NCBI RefSeq assembly: GCF_020386615.1
Contig: NZ_CP077769.1
Coordinates: forward strand, 2,232,001 to 2,296,000
DNA: 64,000 nt
Source: Chitinophaga pendula
GTDB taxonomy: Bacteria; Bacteroidota; Bacteroidia; Chitinophagales; Chitinophagaceae
Reading direction: 5' to 3'
The number at the start of each line of letters is the position of its first letter. Positions within the stretch are counted from its first letter, which is position 1. The notes under the pieces are model-generated. The model ran no database searches and was not told where the DNA came from. It was given only the letters and a program-made list of their open reading frames with translations. A program made the translations under genes and the position numbers. Positions 8,067 to 16,417 of this stretch are shown here, one piece after another.

Positions 8067-10691
8067 ATGAATAAGAAAAAAAAGAATAAGAATAAGAAAG
8101 GGGGTAACCAGAAAAAAACCTACCGCGGCGCCGTCGAAGTAACACGCTCCGGCATGGCTTTCGTTACCGTAGAAGGGCTGACACGCGATATCATGGTCAA
8201 ACAAAAGAACCTCAATACCGCGCTCGATGGAGATGAAGTGCTCGTAGACGTCATCCGCCAGGCTAAAAATATGGGCCGCATGGAAGGGGTCATAACGGAT
8301 ATTCTTAAACGAAAGAAATCAGAATTTACCGGCACCTTACAGATAAGTAAGAACTTCGGCTTCCTCTTACCCGAAAAAGGCGCATTCCTGCCCGATATCT
8401 ATATACCGGCCAACGAATTGAAAGATGCCAGAACCGGCGATAAAGCCGTCGTTCGCATCGTCGCCTGGGGAGAAAAATCCCGTAAACCAGTAGGGGAAAT
8501 ACTCGAAATACTCGACGCCAGCAACACCAACGACCTCGCCATGAAAGAAATACTCATCGAAAGCGGCTTCCCGCTTAGCTTCCCCGATGAGGTCATAGCA
8601 GAACTGGCACATATTGGGGACCAGATACCAGCTGCAGAAATAAAGAAACGCAAAGACTGCCGTAAAATACTCACCTTCACCATCGACCCTGTCGATGCCA
8701 AAGATTTCGATGACGCCCTCTCCATACGCCGCCTCAAAAACGGCCTCTATGAGATCGGCGTACATATCGCAGACGTAAGCCATTACGTCCTGCCGGATAC
8801 CGCCCTCGACAAAGAAGCAGCCAAACGCGCTACCTCCGTCTATCTGCCGGATCGCGTACTGCCCATGCTCCCTGAGAAAATATCCAATGAACTGTGTTCG
8901 CTCCGCCCGCATGAAGATAAACTCACCTTCTCCGCCATATTCCAGATGACAGTCACCGGAGAGATCAAACAATACTGGCTCGGCCGTACCGTCATCCACT
9001 CCGCACACCGGTTCACTTACGAAGAAGTACAGGACGTAATCGAAACAGGAGAGGGGCCCTACCAACAGGAAGTATTACTGCTCAATGATATCGCTCAACG
9101 GCTGCGTAAAGAACGTTTTAATGAAGGGGCCATCAACTTCTCCTCGCAGGAAGTACGATTCCAGCTCGATCCCAATGGTAAACCCATCGGCATCACCATC
9201 AAAGAAAGTAAAGAAGCGCACCAGCTGATTGAAGAATTCATGCTCCTGGCCAACAGGACCGTTGCAGAATATGTATTCAAACTCAAAGTCAACAAACAAC
9301 CGGTACCTTTCCCGTACCGGGTACACGATACCCCGGACGAAGAGAAACTGAAAGTATTCTCCGTATTCGCCCGCAAATTCGGATATAAATTCCAGATGGA
9401 TAACCCGGATACCATCGCAACTTCCTTTAACACCATGTTGCAACTCGTACAGGGCAAACCGGAACAACATGTTCTCGAAACCCTCGGCATCCGTACCATG
9501 GCCAAAGCGATCTATACCACCGATGATATCGGTCACTATGGACTGGGCTTTGAACACTACTGTCATTTCACCTCCCCCATACGCCGTTACCCCGATGTAC
9601 TCGTACACCGCGTACTGGCACAATGCCTCGACAACGAGATCCGTCCGGATAAACACATGGAACGGCATTGTAAACATTGCTCTGAAATGGAACGCAAAGC
9701 CATGGAAGCAGAAAGGGCAGGGAATAAATACAAACAGGTCGAATACATGCAGGAATTCATCGGAGATGCCTTCGAGGGTGTCATCAGCGGCGTAGCCCAC
9801 TTTGGGTTCTGGGTAGAAACCGTTGATACCAAATGCGAGGGCCTGGTAAGCCTGCATAACCTCAACGCCAGGGACGAATTCCGCCATGATGAATCAGAAT
9901 ACGCCCTCATTGGGATGCACACCGGCCGCAAATTCCGCATAGGCGATAAAGTAAGGATCCGCGTGTTATCAGCTAACCTCGTCAAACGCCAGCTTGACTA
10001 CGACCTGGCCGACGAACAACCTAATAACAATCGCGAACAGCGCAAAGATCAGGGCCGCAAAGACCCTGCCCGGAAAGAAAAAGGCCGCTTCCAGCAGCCG
10101 GCCGAAAAACGCCGGCAGCCACAGCAGCCCGCAACCGTACCCGTAAGTGCTGATAAGCCGGTATCCCTGCCGAAACCGGCTGCCTCCCAGGATACCGCGT
10201 CTATCACAAAGCCGCCTGTAACCACACCAGCCGGAGTAACCAATACACCAGCCACCGCACCGGAAAAATCAAAAAAACAAAAGAAAACAAAAACTAACCC
10301 TCCGGTAGAAATACCAACACTACCGGTTGCAGGCCCAGTTAGCGTTGACCTGCCGGCGTCAGCACCAACTCCCAAAGCGGTAAAAACAAAGGCTCAACCT
10401 GCAGCCAAAAAGAAAGCTGCAGCCAAACCGACCGCTAAAACGACAAAACCGGCTAAAGCAAAACCAGCAGCCCAGGCACCACCGGCGGCCCCGCCAAAGA
10501 AAGCCGCCGCCCCTCCAAAAGAGAAGGCTCCGGCCCCCAAGCCCGCTACGCAAAAGGCTGCCGCCACCCCGCCTAAAGCTGCTAAAGCCGCCGCCAAAAA
10601 AACGGCCAACCTGGCTAAAACATCCGCTAAAAAAACAACAACACCTAAAAAGGCCGCCGCCAGCAAAACAGGAAAGAAAAATAAAAACTAA
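8067..10691 (+). CDS. rnr: Ribonuclease R with Lys/Ala/Pro-rich tail
   Basis: A 3'-to-5' processive exoribonuclease of the RNB family, 874 residues. The order is a short Lys-rich N-terminus (NKKKKNKNKKGG), two cold-shock OB domains (about 20-170), the RNB catalytic domain with FTIDPVDAKDFDDALS near 207-220 carrying the metal-binding aspartates, and a C-terminal S1 domain (about 560-645). From about residue 650 to the end there are about 225 residues of low complexity dominated by Ala, Lys, Pro and Thr (PAAKKKAAAKPTAKTTKPAK-like), reminiscent of histone H1 tails. The ATG at 8067 is followed by the A/G-rich basic segment. A terminator follows at 10711. Confidence 0.93.
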   Translation: MNKKKKNKNKKGGNQKKTYRGAVEVTRSGMAFVTVEGLTRDIMVKQKNLNTALDGDEVLVDVIRQAKNMGRMEGVITDILKRKKSEFTGTLQISKNFGFLLPEKGAFLPDIYIPANELKDARTGDKAVVRIVAWGEKSRKPVGEILEILDASNTNDLAMKEILIESGFPLSFPDEVIAELAHIGDQIPAAEIKKRKDCRKILTFTIDPVDAKDFDDALSIRRLKNGLYEIGVHIADVSHYVLPDTALDKEAAKRATSVYLPDRVLPMLPEKISNELCSLRPHEDKLTFSAIFQMTVTGEIKQYWLGRTVIHSAHRFTYEEVQDVIETGEGPYQQEVLLLNDIAQRLRKERFNEGAINFSSQEVRFQLDPNGKPIGITIKESKEAHQLIEEFMLLANRTVAEYVFKLKVNKQPVPFPYRVHDTPDEEKLKVFSVFARKFGYKFQMDNPDTIATSFNTMLQLVQGKPEQHVLETLGIRTMAKAIYTTDDIGHYGLGFEHYCHFTSPIRRYPDVLVHRVLAQCLDNEIRPDKHMERHCKHCSEMERKAMEAERAGNKYKQVEYMQEFIGDAFEGVISGVAHFGFWVETVDTKCEGLVSLHNLNARDEFRHDESEYALIGMHTGRKFRIGDKVRIRVLSANLVKRQLDYDLADEQPNNNREQRKDQGRKDPARKEKGRFQQPAEKRRQPQQPATVPVSADKPVSLPKPAASQDTASITKPPVTTPAGVTNTPATAPEKSKKQKKTKTNPPVEIPTLPVAGPVSVDLPASAPTPKAVKTKAQPAAKKKAAAKPTAKTTKPAKAKPAAQAPPAAPPKKAAAPPKEKAPAPKPATQKAAATPPKAAKAAAKKTANLAKTSAKKTTTPKKAAASKTGKKNKN

Positions 10692-10710
10692 CAACGCCTT
10701 ATAACACACG

Positions 10711-10741
10711 AAAATCCGGATCTTGACAGCATCCGGATTTT
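10711..10741 (+). terminator. Rho-independent terminator after rnr
   Basis: Perfect 11-bp stem (10711-10721 with 10731-10741), 9-nt loop, preceded by A-rich and followed by T-rich sequence (TTTTCTCTTTTC). It separates rnr from the polyprenyl synthase gene. Confidence 0.8.
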
Positions 10742-10805
10742 CTCTTTTCTATCTTCATCCTTTTTTCCGTTTCTTTGCCAACAATACTAATCAGTTACAA
10801 CATTC

Positions 10806-11777
10806 ATGCATTCATTTAAAGAGCTCATTCAGCAGTTTACCCAACAGTTTGATAAGCGCCATTTTCCTGGAGAACCTGCTGGACTGTATGACGCGGCAGC
10901 CCATATTTTAGAGATAGGAGGGAAACGCATCCGCCCGGTACTTTGCCTGATGGGTAACGAACTGTTCGACACCATACATGCCGATGCCTTTCACGCAGGC
11001 AACGCCATAGAACTCTTTCATAACTTTACCCTCGTTCATGACGATATCATGGACAAAGCTCCCCTGCGCAGAGGTAACCCCACCGTACATACGTCCTACG
11101 GTGAAGCGGCCGCCATCCTGGCTGGCGATGTCCTGCTTATCTCCGTCTATGAACATCTCAATAAGGTACAGTCCAGATACAAACAAAAGATCATCTCCGT
11201 CTTTAATAAGGCTGCCATCGAAGTATGCGAAGGACAACAAATGGACATGGACTTCGAACAAATGGAGCTGGAACAGGTACAATACGCCGATTATGTGAAC
11301 ATGATCGCACTAAAAACCTCCGTTCTCCTCGCCGCCAGCCTCCAACTGGGCGGTATCATCGGCGGCGGCAGCGAAGGGAATCAACAACACCTCTACCAGT
11401 TCGGTAAACATATCGGTATCGCCTTCCAGATACAGGATGACTACCTCGATGCCTTTGGCGATCCGGAAAAATTCGGTAAACAACAAGGCGGAGATATACT
11501 CGTCAATAAAAAAACATTCCTGCTCCTCAAAGCACTGGAACGCTGCAATCCGGCACAGAAAGAGAAACTCCATACCTTACTCCGTACCAACCCGGATGAT
11601 AAAGTGACACAAATGCTGGAACTGTTCCATGACTGTCGCGTCGACACCTGGGCCGAAAAAGAAAAAGCGCGATTCCAGGAAATGGCCTTCAGCAACCTTG
11701 AAGATATCGCCGTCCTGTCCGTAAGAAAAAAAGCACTGAAAGAATTGGCAGAGTACCTGCTGAGCAGACAACAATAA
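10806..11777 (+). CDS. Polyprenyl (isoprenyl diphosphate) synthase
   Basis: Condenses isopentenyl diphosphate with an allylic diphosphate. The 323-residue protein has both aspartate-rich motifs, LVHDDIMD near residue 77 (with the following arginines RRGNPTVH) and QIQDDYLDAFGD near 209, plus GGKRIRPVL near the N-terminus. The residues before the first motif include small and aromatic side chains, but chain length (farnesyl, geranylgeranyl or longer) cannot be assigned reliably. Start is the ATG at 10806. A weak -7-like element TTTCTTTG (10770-10777) lies 28 nt upstream. Confidence 0.92.
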   Translation: MHSFKELIQQFTQQFDKRHFPGEPAGLYDAAAHILEIGGKRIRPVLCLMGNELFDTIHADAFHAGNAIELFHNFTLVHDDIMDKAPLRRGNPTVHTSYGEAAAILAGDVLLISVYEHLNKVQSRYKQKIISVFNKAAIEVCEGQQMDMDFEQMELEQVQYADYVNMIALKTSVLLAASLQLGGIIGGGSEGNQQHLYQFGKHIGIAFQIQDDYLDAFGDPEKFGKQQGGDILVNKKTFLLLKALERCNPAQKEKLHTLLRTNPDDKVTQMLELFHDCRVDTWAEKEKARFQEMAFSNLEDIAVLSVRKKALKELAEYLLSRQQ

Positions 11778-11901
11778 TATTTTTTACTTGCCGCCGGCAC
11801 ACCTCCCGCGGCAGGTGCTATACCTGTTTTTCCACGGTAATAAATCGTTATATTAGCGCGTACTTCTATTTTTAAAACTTTGATAATAGTAATTCCTGCC
11901 A

Positions 11902-13584
11902 ATGTCTAAGTCGTTATTCCGAAAGAAATCGATCACCAATATTTTACAAGACACTACCCAGAATGGAGGTGATTGCCATAATTTTGGCAACATGCACAAA
12001 GTGCTGAAAGTGAAAGATCTGACCTTTATGGGAATAGCAGCTGTGATAGGCGCAGGGATTTTCAGTACTATCGGACAGGCAGCCTACGACGGCGGCCCCG
12101 GCGTGATCTTCCTCTTCCTCATCACCGCCGTTACCTGCGGGTTCACCGCCCTCTGTTATGCCGAATTCGCATCCAGGGTCCCCGTTTCCGGTAGCGCCTA
12201 CACCTACTCATACGTTACCTTCGGAGAACTGGCAGCCTGGATCATAGGGTGGGCCCTCATCCTCGAATATGCCATCGGCAACATCGTGGTCGCCATCTCC
12301 TGGAGCAGCTATTTTAATAACGTACTCGATGGCATGGGTGTCCACCTGCCCGGTTGGCTCAGCACCGACTACAGCACCGCCAAACTGGCATTCGAGACCG
12401 CCCTGACCGATGGCAAAGACGTATCCAACCTGGCATGGGCTACCGCCCCACTATTGGGCAATACCAAACTTATCCTCAACCTGCCGGCATTCGTCATCGT
12501 AGTCATTATCACCATCGTCGCCTATATCGGTATCCAGGAAAGTAAACGTAGCGCCAATTTCATGGTAGGCCTCAAGATAGTCGTCCTGGCCGCCGTAGTG
12601 GCCGTAGGGATCTTCTATATCAATACCGACAACTGGACACCCTTCCTGCCCAATAAATTCGCAGGGGTACTCAAGGGCGTATCCGCCGTATTCTTCGCTT
12701 ACATCGGCTTCGATGCCATCTCCACTACCGCGGAAGAATGTGCCAACCCACAAACTGACCTGCCCAAAGGCATGCTCTACTCCCTGATCATCTGTACCAT
12801 CATATACATTATTGTCACCCTGGTCATTACCGGTATGGTGCACTATTCCGAATTCAGGAACGTATCCGACCCACTGGCATACGTATTCGAAAAGGTCAAC
12901 ATGGGCAAAATCGGCTATGCCGTCTCCATCAGCGCCGTAGTAGCTGCCACCAGCGTAATACTGGTATTCCAGATCGGACAGCCCCGTATCTGGATGAGCA
13001 TGAGCCGCGACGGACTGCTGCCTAAACGTTTCGCCAAAATGCACCCCCGGTACAAAACACCGTCCTTTGCCACCATCGTCACCGGTTTCCTGGTAGCCAT
13101 CCCCTCCTTATTCATTGAAAGTGGCATAGTAACCGACCTGACCAGTATAGGCACCCTCTTCGCCTTCGTATTGGTGTGCGGCGGCGTACTCCTGCTGCCC
13201 AAACTGGAAAATAAAGGGACCAAAAAATTCAACCTCCCCTATATCAACGGCCGGTTTATAGTACCCTTCCTCCTGTTCGTATTCTGTTACACCTTCCGGG
13301 AAAGAATATATGACAGCGTTTTCAACCTCTCCCATGAAGCATATCAGGAAATACTCTTCCTCATCTTCCTCATACTGGCTTTTGCCATCACCATCGTCAC
13401 CATCATTCGCAAACTCTCCCTCATCCCGGTACTGGGTATGCTATGCTGCCTCTACCTCATGATCGAAATACCTGCTAAAAGCTGGCTGGTATTCTTCGGC
13501 TGGATGGCAGTAGGCCTTACCGTCTACTTCGCTTACGGCTACGGCCACAGCAAACTGGGAAAGCCTAAAACAGCCACCACTTAA
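11902..13584 (+). CDS. APC-superfamily amino acid permease
   Basis: A 560-residue inner-membrane transporter of the amino acid-polyamine-organocation family, most like the cationic amino acid transporter (CAT) group. The first helix carries the characteristic GIAAVIGAGIFSTIG glycine-rich unwound motif near residue 45, and helix 6 has VFFAYIGFDAISTTAEE, as in CAT-type permeases. About 12-14 hydrophobic segments are visible. The N-terminus (about 35 residues) is cytosolic and polar. Substrate is probably an amino acid; no neighbouring enzyme narrows it. Confidence 0.9.
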   Translation: MSKSLFRKKSITNILQDTTQNGGDCHNFGNMHKVLKVKDLTFMGIAAVIGAGIFSTIGQAAYDGGPGVIFLFLITAVTCGFTALCYAEFASRVPVSGSAYTYSYVTFGELAAWIIGWALILEYAIGNIVVAISWSSYFNNVLDGMGVHLPGWLSTDYSTAKLAFETALTDGKDVSNLAWATAPLLGNTKLILNLPAFVIVVIITIVAYIGIQESKRSANFMVGLKIVVLAAVVAVGIFYINTDNWTPFLPNKFAGVLKGVSAVFFAYIGFDAISTTAEECANPQTDLPKGMLYSLIICTIIYIIVTLVITGMVHYSEFRNVSDPLAYVFEKVNMGKIGYAVSISAVVAATSVILVFQIGQPRIWMSMSRDGLLPKRFAKMHPRYKTPSFATIVTGFLVAIPSLFIESGIVTDLTSIGTLFAFVLVCGGVLLLPKLENKGTKKFNLPYINGRFIVPFLLFVFCYTFRERIYDSVFNLSHEAYQEILFLIFLILAFAITIVTIIRKLSLIPVLGMLCCLYLMIEIPAKSWLVFFGWMAVGLTVYFAYGYGHSKLGKPKTATT

Positions 13585-13713
13585 GAATACCCCCCGCAGA
13601 AAATAACTAAAAGTGCCTTCTCCATGGGAGAGGCCTCCCCCTGCATGGAATTAGCTGTTGTTACTTATTTTTTGTAACTTAGGATAAGATCTTTGATACT
13701 AAAATCCTCGTTT

Positions 13714-14163
13714 ATGAACATGCTACAACGAATCGACCGTTGGGGAGAAGCACATCATCCTAAATGGATTGACCCGATCCGAATGGCTTTGGGTATATTC
13801 CTTTTCTGGAAAGGTGTAGTCTTTGTTCAAAACATTGACGTGCTGAAATCCCTGATAAATGAACAACCATTTCTAACGGTAGTATCTTTCTGGCTGGCTC
13901 ATTACATTGTCTTTGCTCATTTGACTGGAGGTATTTTGATCACTATGGGACTACTTACACGGCCGGCAATACTGGCACAACTCCCTGTTTTAGTGGGTGC
14001 CATCATTTTCGTAAATAGCCCTACAGGGCTTTTTAATGTGCACGCAGAACTTGGCCTTTCTATCCTTGTGCTGTTATTGCTGCTCTTCTTCCTCATAGAA
14101 GGCAGCGGTCCCCTTTCCATCGATGAATACATGCGCCGCCATCCTGATAAGGCTGAGCCATAG
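13714..14163 (+). CDS. DoxX-family membrane protein
   Basis: A 149-residue protein with four predicted membrane helices, matching the DoxX/DoxD-like family in length and in the segments MALGIFLFWKGVVFVQN and LTGGILITMGLLTRPAILAQLPVLVGAIIF. Family function is ill-defined (linked in some species to redox or oxidative stress roles). I start at the ATG at 13714; an upstream TTG at 13693 overlaps a weak -7-like element GATCTTTG (13688-13695). The C-terminus is short and polar (YMRRHPDKAEP). Confidence 0.85.
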   Translation: MNMLQRIDRWGEAHHPKWIDPIRMALGIFLFWKGVVFVQNIDVLKSLINEQPFLTVVSFWLAHYIVFAHLTGGILITMGLLTRPAILAQLPVLVGAIIFVNSPTGLFNVHAELGLSILVLLLLLFFLIEGSGPLSIDEYMRRHPDKAEP

Positions 14164-14378
14164 GCGCCACTATCACACATTTGGCTTTACTGACATAGCG
14201 AATTGTACACGTCCCGTTGTTGAATGGAGGGGCAGTATGATTCGCTATCCTATTTTCAGGAAGATATCCCGATTTCAGATTTCCGATTTAAGATTTTAGC
14301 TTTGCTATTTGTATACGTGCAGATAATCTTTTATAAGATCAACCTGCATATTAGTAACTTCGACGAGCGAATGCAATT

Positions 14379-15419
14379 ATGAAATATGAAATAGGAGATA
14401 GGATATTACTGGTACACTCTAAAGAAGAAGGTACCGTAGTAGATATCATCAACGACAAAATGGTAATGGTAGAAGTAGGCAACACCAGCTTCCCCGTATA
14501 CCTCGATCAGATCGACTTCCCGTACTTCCACCGGTTTACACAGAAGAAGACCGCCCCACCGCCCCGCAAACTGCCGGGCGAAGAGATCCGCACCGAACAA
14601 AAGAAAAAACACGAAGTGTTCAGAACGGAAAAAGGCGTATCCCTCTCCATGCTGCCGGTATTTCAACACGATGGAATGGAAGAAGGCGTACAATTACTCA
14701 AATTCCATCTCGTTAATGAAACTTCCCTCGCCCTCCAGTTCCACTTCCAGCTGTGGATGAAAAATGGGATGGAACTCGAAATGAGGAACGAATTGCTGCC
14801 CTGGAATCACTTCTACCTGACGGATGTGGCCTTCGAAGCCCTCAACGACAATCCCCGCTTCGAATTCACCTTCTCCCTCAAAGAACCCAATCCAAAATTG
14901 GCCAGGAACTTCCATAAGACCTGGAAGATGAAACCCAAACAAATCTTCCAGCATGTCAACGAACTCAGGATCAGACGCGACGCCACCGTCAGCTATCCAC
15001 TGTTCGATAAATATCCTGAATGGACACCGGAAGAAACCATCCAGCAAAAGATCGAACAGAAACCTGTAGGCAGTCAGTACACCATCATGGGCAAAACTAT
15101 CACCCTGCAACCAGACTCCCCGGTAGAACCCAAAGAAGAACTGGACCTGCATATAGAAAACCTCATCAAAGATCACAGAGGGTTGAGCAATATCGCCATC
15201 CTTGCCATCCAGCTCAATGAATTCCAACACTACCTCGACCTGGCTATCTCGCATAAACTACCACGTATGGTTGTAATCCATGGTATCGGCAAAGGAAAAC
15301 TCCGGGAAGAACTGCACGCAATACTTAAACAAACACCCGAAGTCAACTATTACGTGAATGAATACCATCCCAAATATGGGTATGGCGCTACAGAGATATT
15401 CTTTCATAGCTATAGATAA
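14379..15419 (+). CDS. DUF2027 / Smr-domain protein
   Basis: A 346-residue protein typical of Bacteroidota. The N-terminal part (about 1-60) is a small beta-rich DUF2027 region (KYEIGDRILLVHSKEEGTV), the middle (about 85-220) is a beta-sandwich-like domain, and the last 80 residues form an Smr domain, with ELDLHIEN (the LDxH motif) and VVIHGIGKGKLREEL (the HGxG motif). Smr domains in other proteins are DNA- or RNA-nicking modules, and recent work links them to ribosome collision response; the role here is inferred only. A TAACTTCG element (14355-14362) sits 16 nt before the ATG. Confidence 0.88.
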   Translation: MKYEIGDRILLVHSKEEGTVVDIINDKMVMVEVGNTSFPVYLDQIDFPYFHRFTQKKTAPPPRKLPGEEIRTEQKKKHEVFRTEKGVSLSMLPVFQHDGMEEGVQLLKFHLVNETSLALQFHFQLWMKNGMELEMRNELLPWNHFYLTDVAFEALNDNPRFEFTFSLKEPNPKLARNFHKTWKMKPKQIFQHVNELRIRRDATVSYPLFDKYPEWTPEETIQQKIEQKPVGSQYTIMGKTITLQPDSPVEPKEELDLHIENLIKDHRGLSNIAILAIQLNEFQHYLDLAISHKLPRMVVIHGIGKGKLREELHAILKQTPEVNYYVNEYHPKYGYGATEIFFHSYR

Positions 15420-15429
15420 CGACAGTAAA

Positions 15430-15453
15430 ACCCGCATCATGCGGCGCTTTTTT
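15430..15453 (+). terminator. Weak terminator after the Smr gene
   Basis: A short GC stem, CCGC (15432-15435) with GCGG (15441-15444), followed by CGCTTTTTTA. Only four base pairs, so support is modest, but the U-tract and its place between a stop codon and the RNase P RNA promoter fit. Confidence 0.35.
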
Positions 15454-15454
15454 A

Positions 15455-15462
15455 TATCTTTA
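15455..15462 (+). promoter_or_regulatory. -7 promoter element of rnpB
   Basis: TATCTTTA, seven of eight bases matching the TAnnTTTG consensus positions that are fixed except the last. With the last base at -7, the start site is 15469, exactly the first base of the RNase P RNA P1 helix. That agreement supports both calls. Confidence 0.6.
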
Positions 15463-15468
15463 CAGGCT

Positions 15469-15842
15469 AAACTACAAACCGTGCTATCGTTTTCCAGGAT
15501 CAAACCTGGAGGAAGGAAAGTCCGGACAGCAAAGAGCAACACACCACCTAACGGGTGGGACCTGGTGCAAACCAGGTACAGACAGTGCCACAGAAAATAA
15601 CCGCCGGGAGCTTGCTCCCGGTAAGGGTGAAAATGCAGGGTAAGAGCCTGCGTCCTGTGGTGGTAACATCATGAGAGGGTAAACCTTGTGTGCTGAAATG
15701 CCATGTATACGGTCGCTTGAGGGCTGCTCGTCCAAGACCGAGGGTAGGCAGATACAGGTAACGTGCGAACGTTATCGCAGATAAATGATAGCATCGCCCG
15801 CTTCGGCAGGCGAACAGAATCCGGCTTATAGGTTTGTAGTTT
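15469..15842 (+). ncRNA. rnpB: RNase P RNA (bacterial type A)
   Basis: The catalytic RNA of ribonuclease P, which matures tRNA 5' ends. The ends pair perfectly as a 12-bp P1 helix (15469-15480 with 15831-15842). Universally conserved blocks are present: GAGGAAAGTCCGGACAGC-like sequence at about 15509-15530 (written GGAGGAAGGAAAGTCCGGAC), the AACGGGTGGGACC region, GGTAAGGGTGAAAATGC at about 15620-15637, ATGAGAGGGTAAACC and the 3' CAGAATCCGGCTTATAG. Length about 374 nt is normal. The protein-coding reading frames that overlap it on both strands are spurious. Confidence 0.96.
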
Positions 15843-15940
15843 ATTCTTTTCCTGTCCCTTTTTTTCTGCTCCGGCCATACAGAACCTGTTTGATATATCG
15901 AAGGAAGCCGTTAACTTTCCTGTAATTAACTACTATACAT

Positions 15941-16363
15941 ATGAATCAAAAAGATGAACGTACATGGGGAGCACTGGTACACCTGGGGGGCCTGATTGGG
16001 ATGATATTCCTTTCATACGTAGGCAATGTGATCGGCGCACTGGTCATGTGGCTTATCAGACGAAACGATTCTTCCTTTATCGACAGCCAGGGAAAAGAAG
16101 CACTTAATTTCCAGATTACCTTAAGTTTCCTCAACGTCGCCATCGGTATCCTGTTTGGCCTCAGCAGCGGCCTGTGGTCATTAACACATTTTCTTAATGG
16201 AGATACCAACTGGTTTTTTCCAGGCTTTCACTTCTGGGGCTTGAGAAGTAGCGCACATGGGATCGTATGGGTGCTTAATGTCATCTTCTCTATCATCGCC
16301 GCTATTAAAGGCAGCAACGGTATACCATACCGTTACCCGATATGTCTGCGTATCGTTAAATAA
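15941..16363 (+). CDS. DUF4870-family membrane protein
   Basis: A 140-residue protein with three or four hydrophobic helices and the pattern of the DUF4870 (Tic20-like) family: WGALVHLGGLIGMIF, a charged loop with FIDSQGKEALNFQITL, and a C-terminal helix WVLNVIFSIIAAIKGSNG followed by YRYP. The function is not established. A TAACTTTC element (15912-15919) lies 21 nt upstream of the ATG. It converges with the PD40 gene; a hairpin separates the two. Confidence 0.87.
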   Translation: MNQKDERTWGALVHLGGLIGMIFLSYVGNVIGALVMWLIRRNDSSFIDSQGKEALNFQITLSFLNVAIGILFGLSSGLWSLTHFLNGDTNWFFPGFHFWGLRSSAHGIVWVLNVIFSIIAAIKGSNGIPYRYPICLRIVK

Positions 16364-16387
16364 AAAGGCTTGACAATACTAGGAAAT

Positions 16388-16417
16388 GCCGCGTTACGAT
16401 AAGATACGCGGCGTTTT
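16388..16417. terminator. Terminator between convergent genes
   Basis: Stem GCCGCGT (16388-16394) with ACGCGGC (16406-16412), followed by GTTTTTA. It lies directly after the DUF4870 gene and touches the stop codon of the convergent PD40 gene. It should act mainly on the plus-strand transcript. Confidence 0.75.

Noticed and set aside
8367..9887. Long antisense open frames in the RNase R gene
   Set aside because: Shadows of the sense codon pattern; no family resemblance and no promoter.
14195..14248. Inverted repeat ATAGCGAAT / ATTCGCTAT with a 36-nt spacer after the DoxX gene
   Set aside because: Nine base pairs with a long loop are weak; no T-run or promoter is attached, so I give it no function.
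15258..15878. Several open frames on both strands across the RNase P RNA gene
   Set aside because: The region folds as RNase P RNA with conserved motifs; the frames are chance products.
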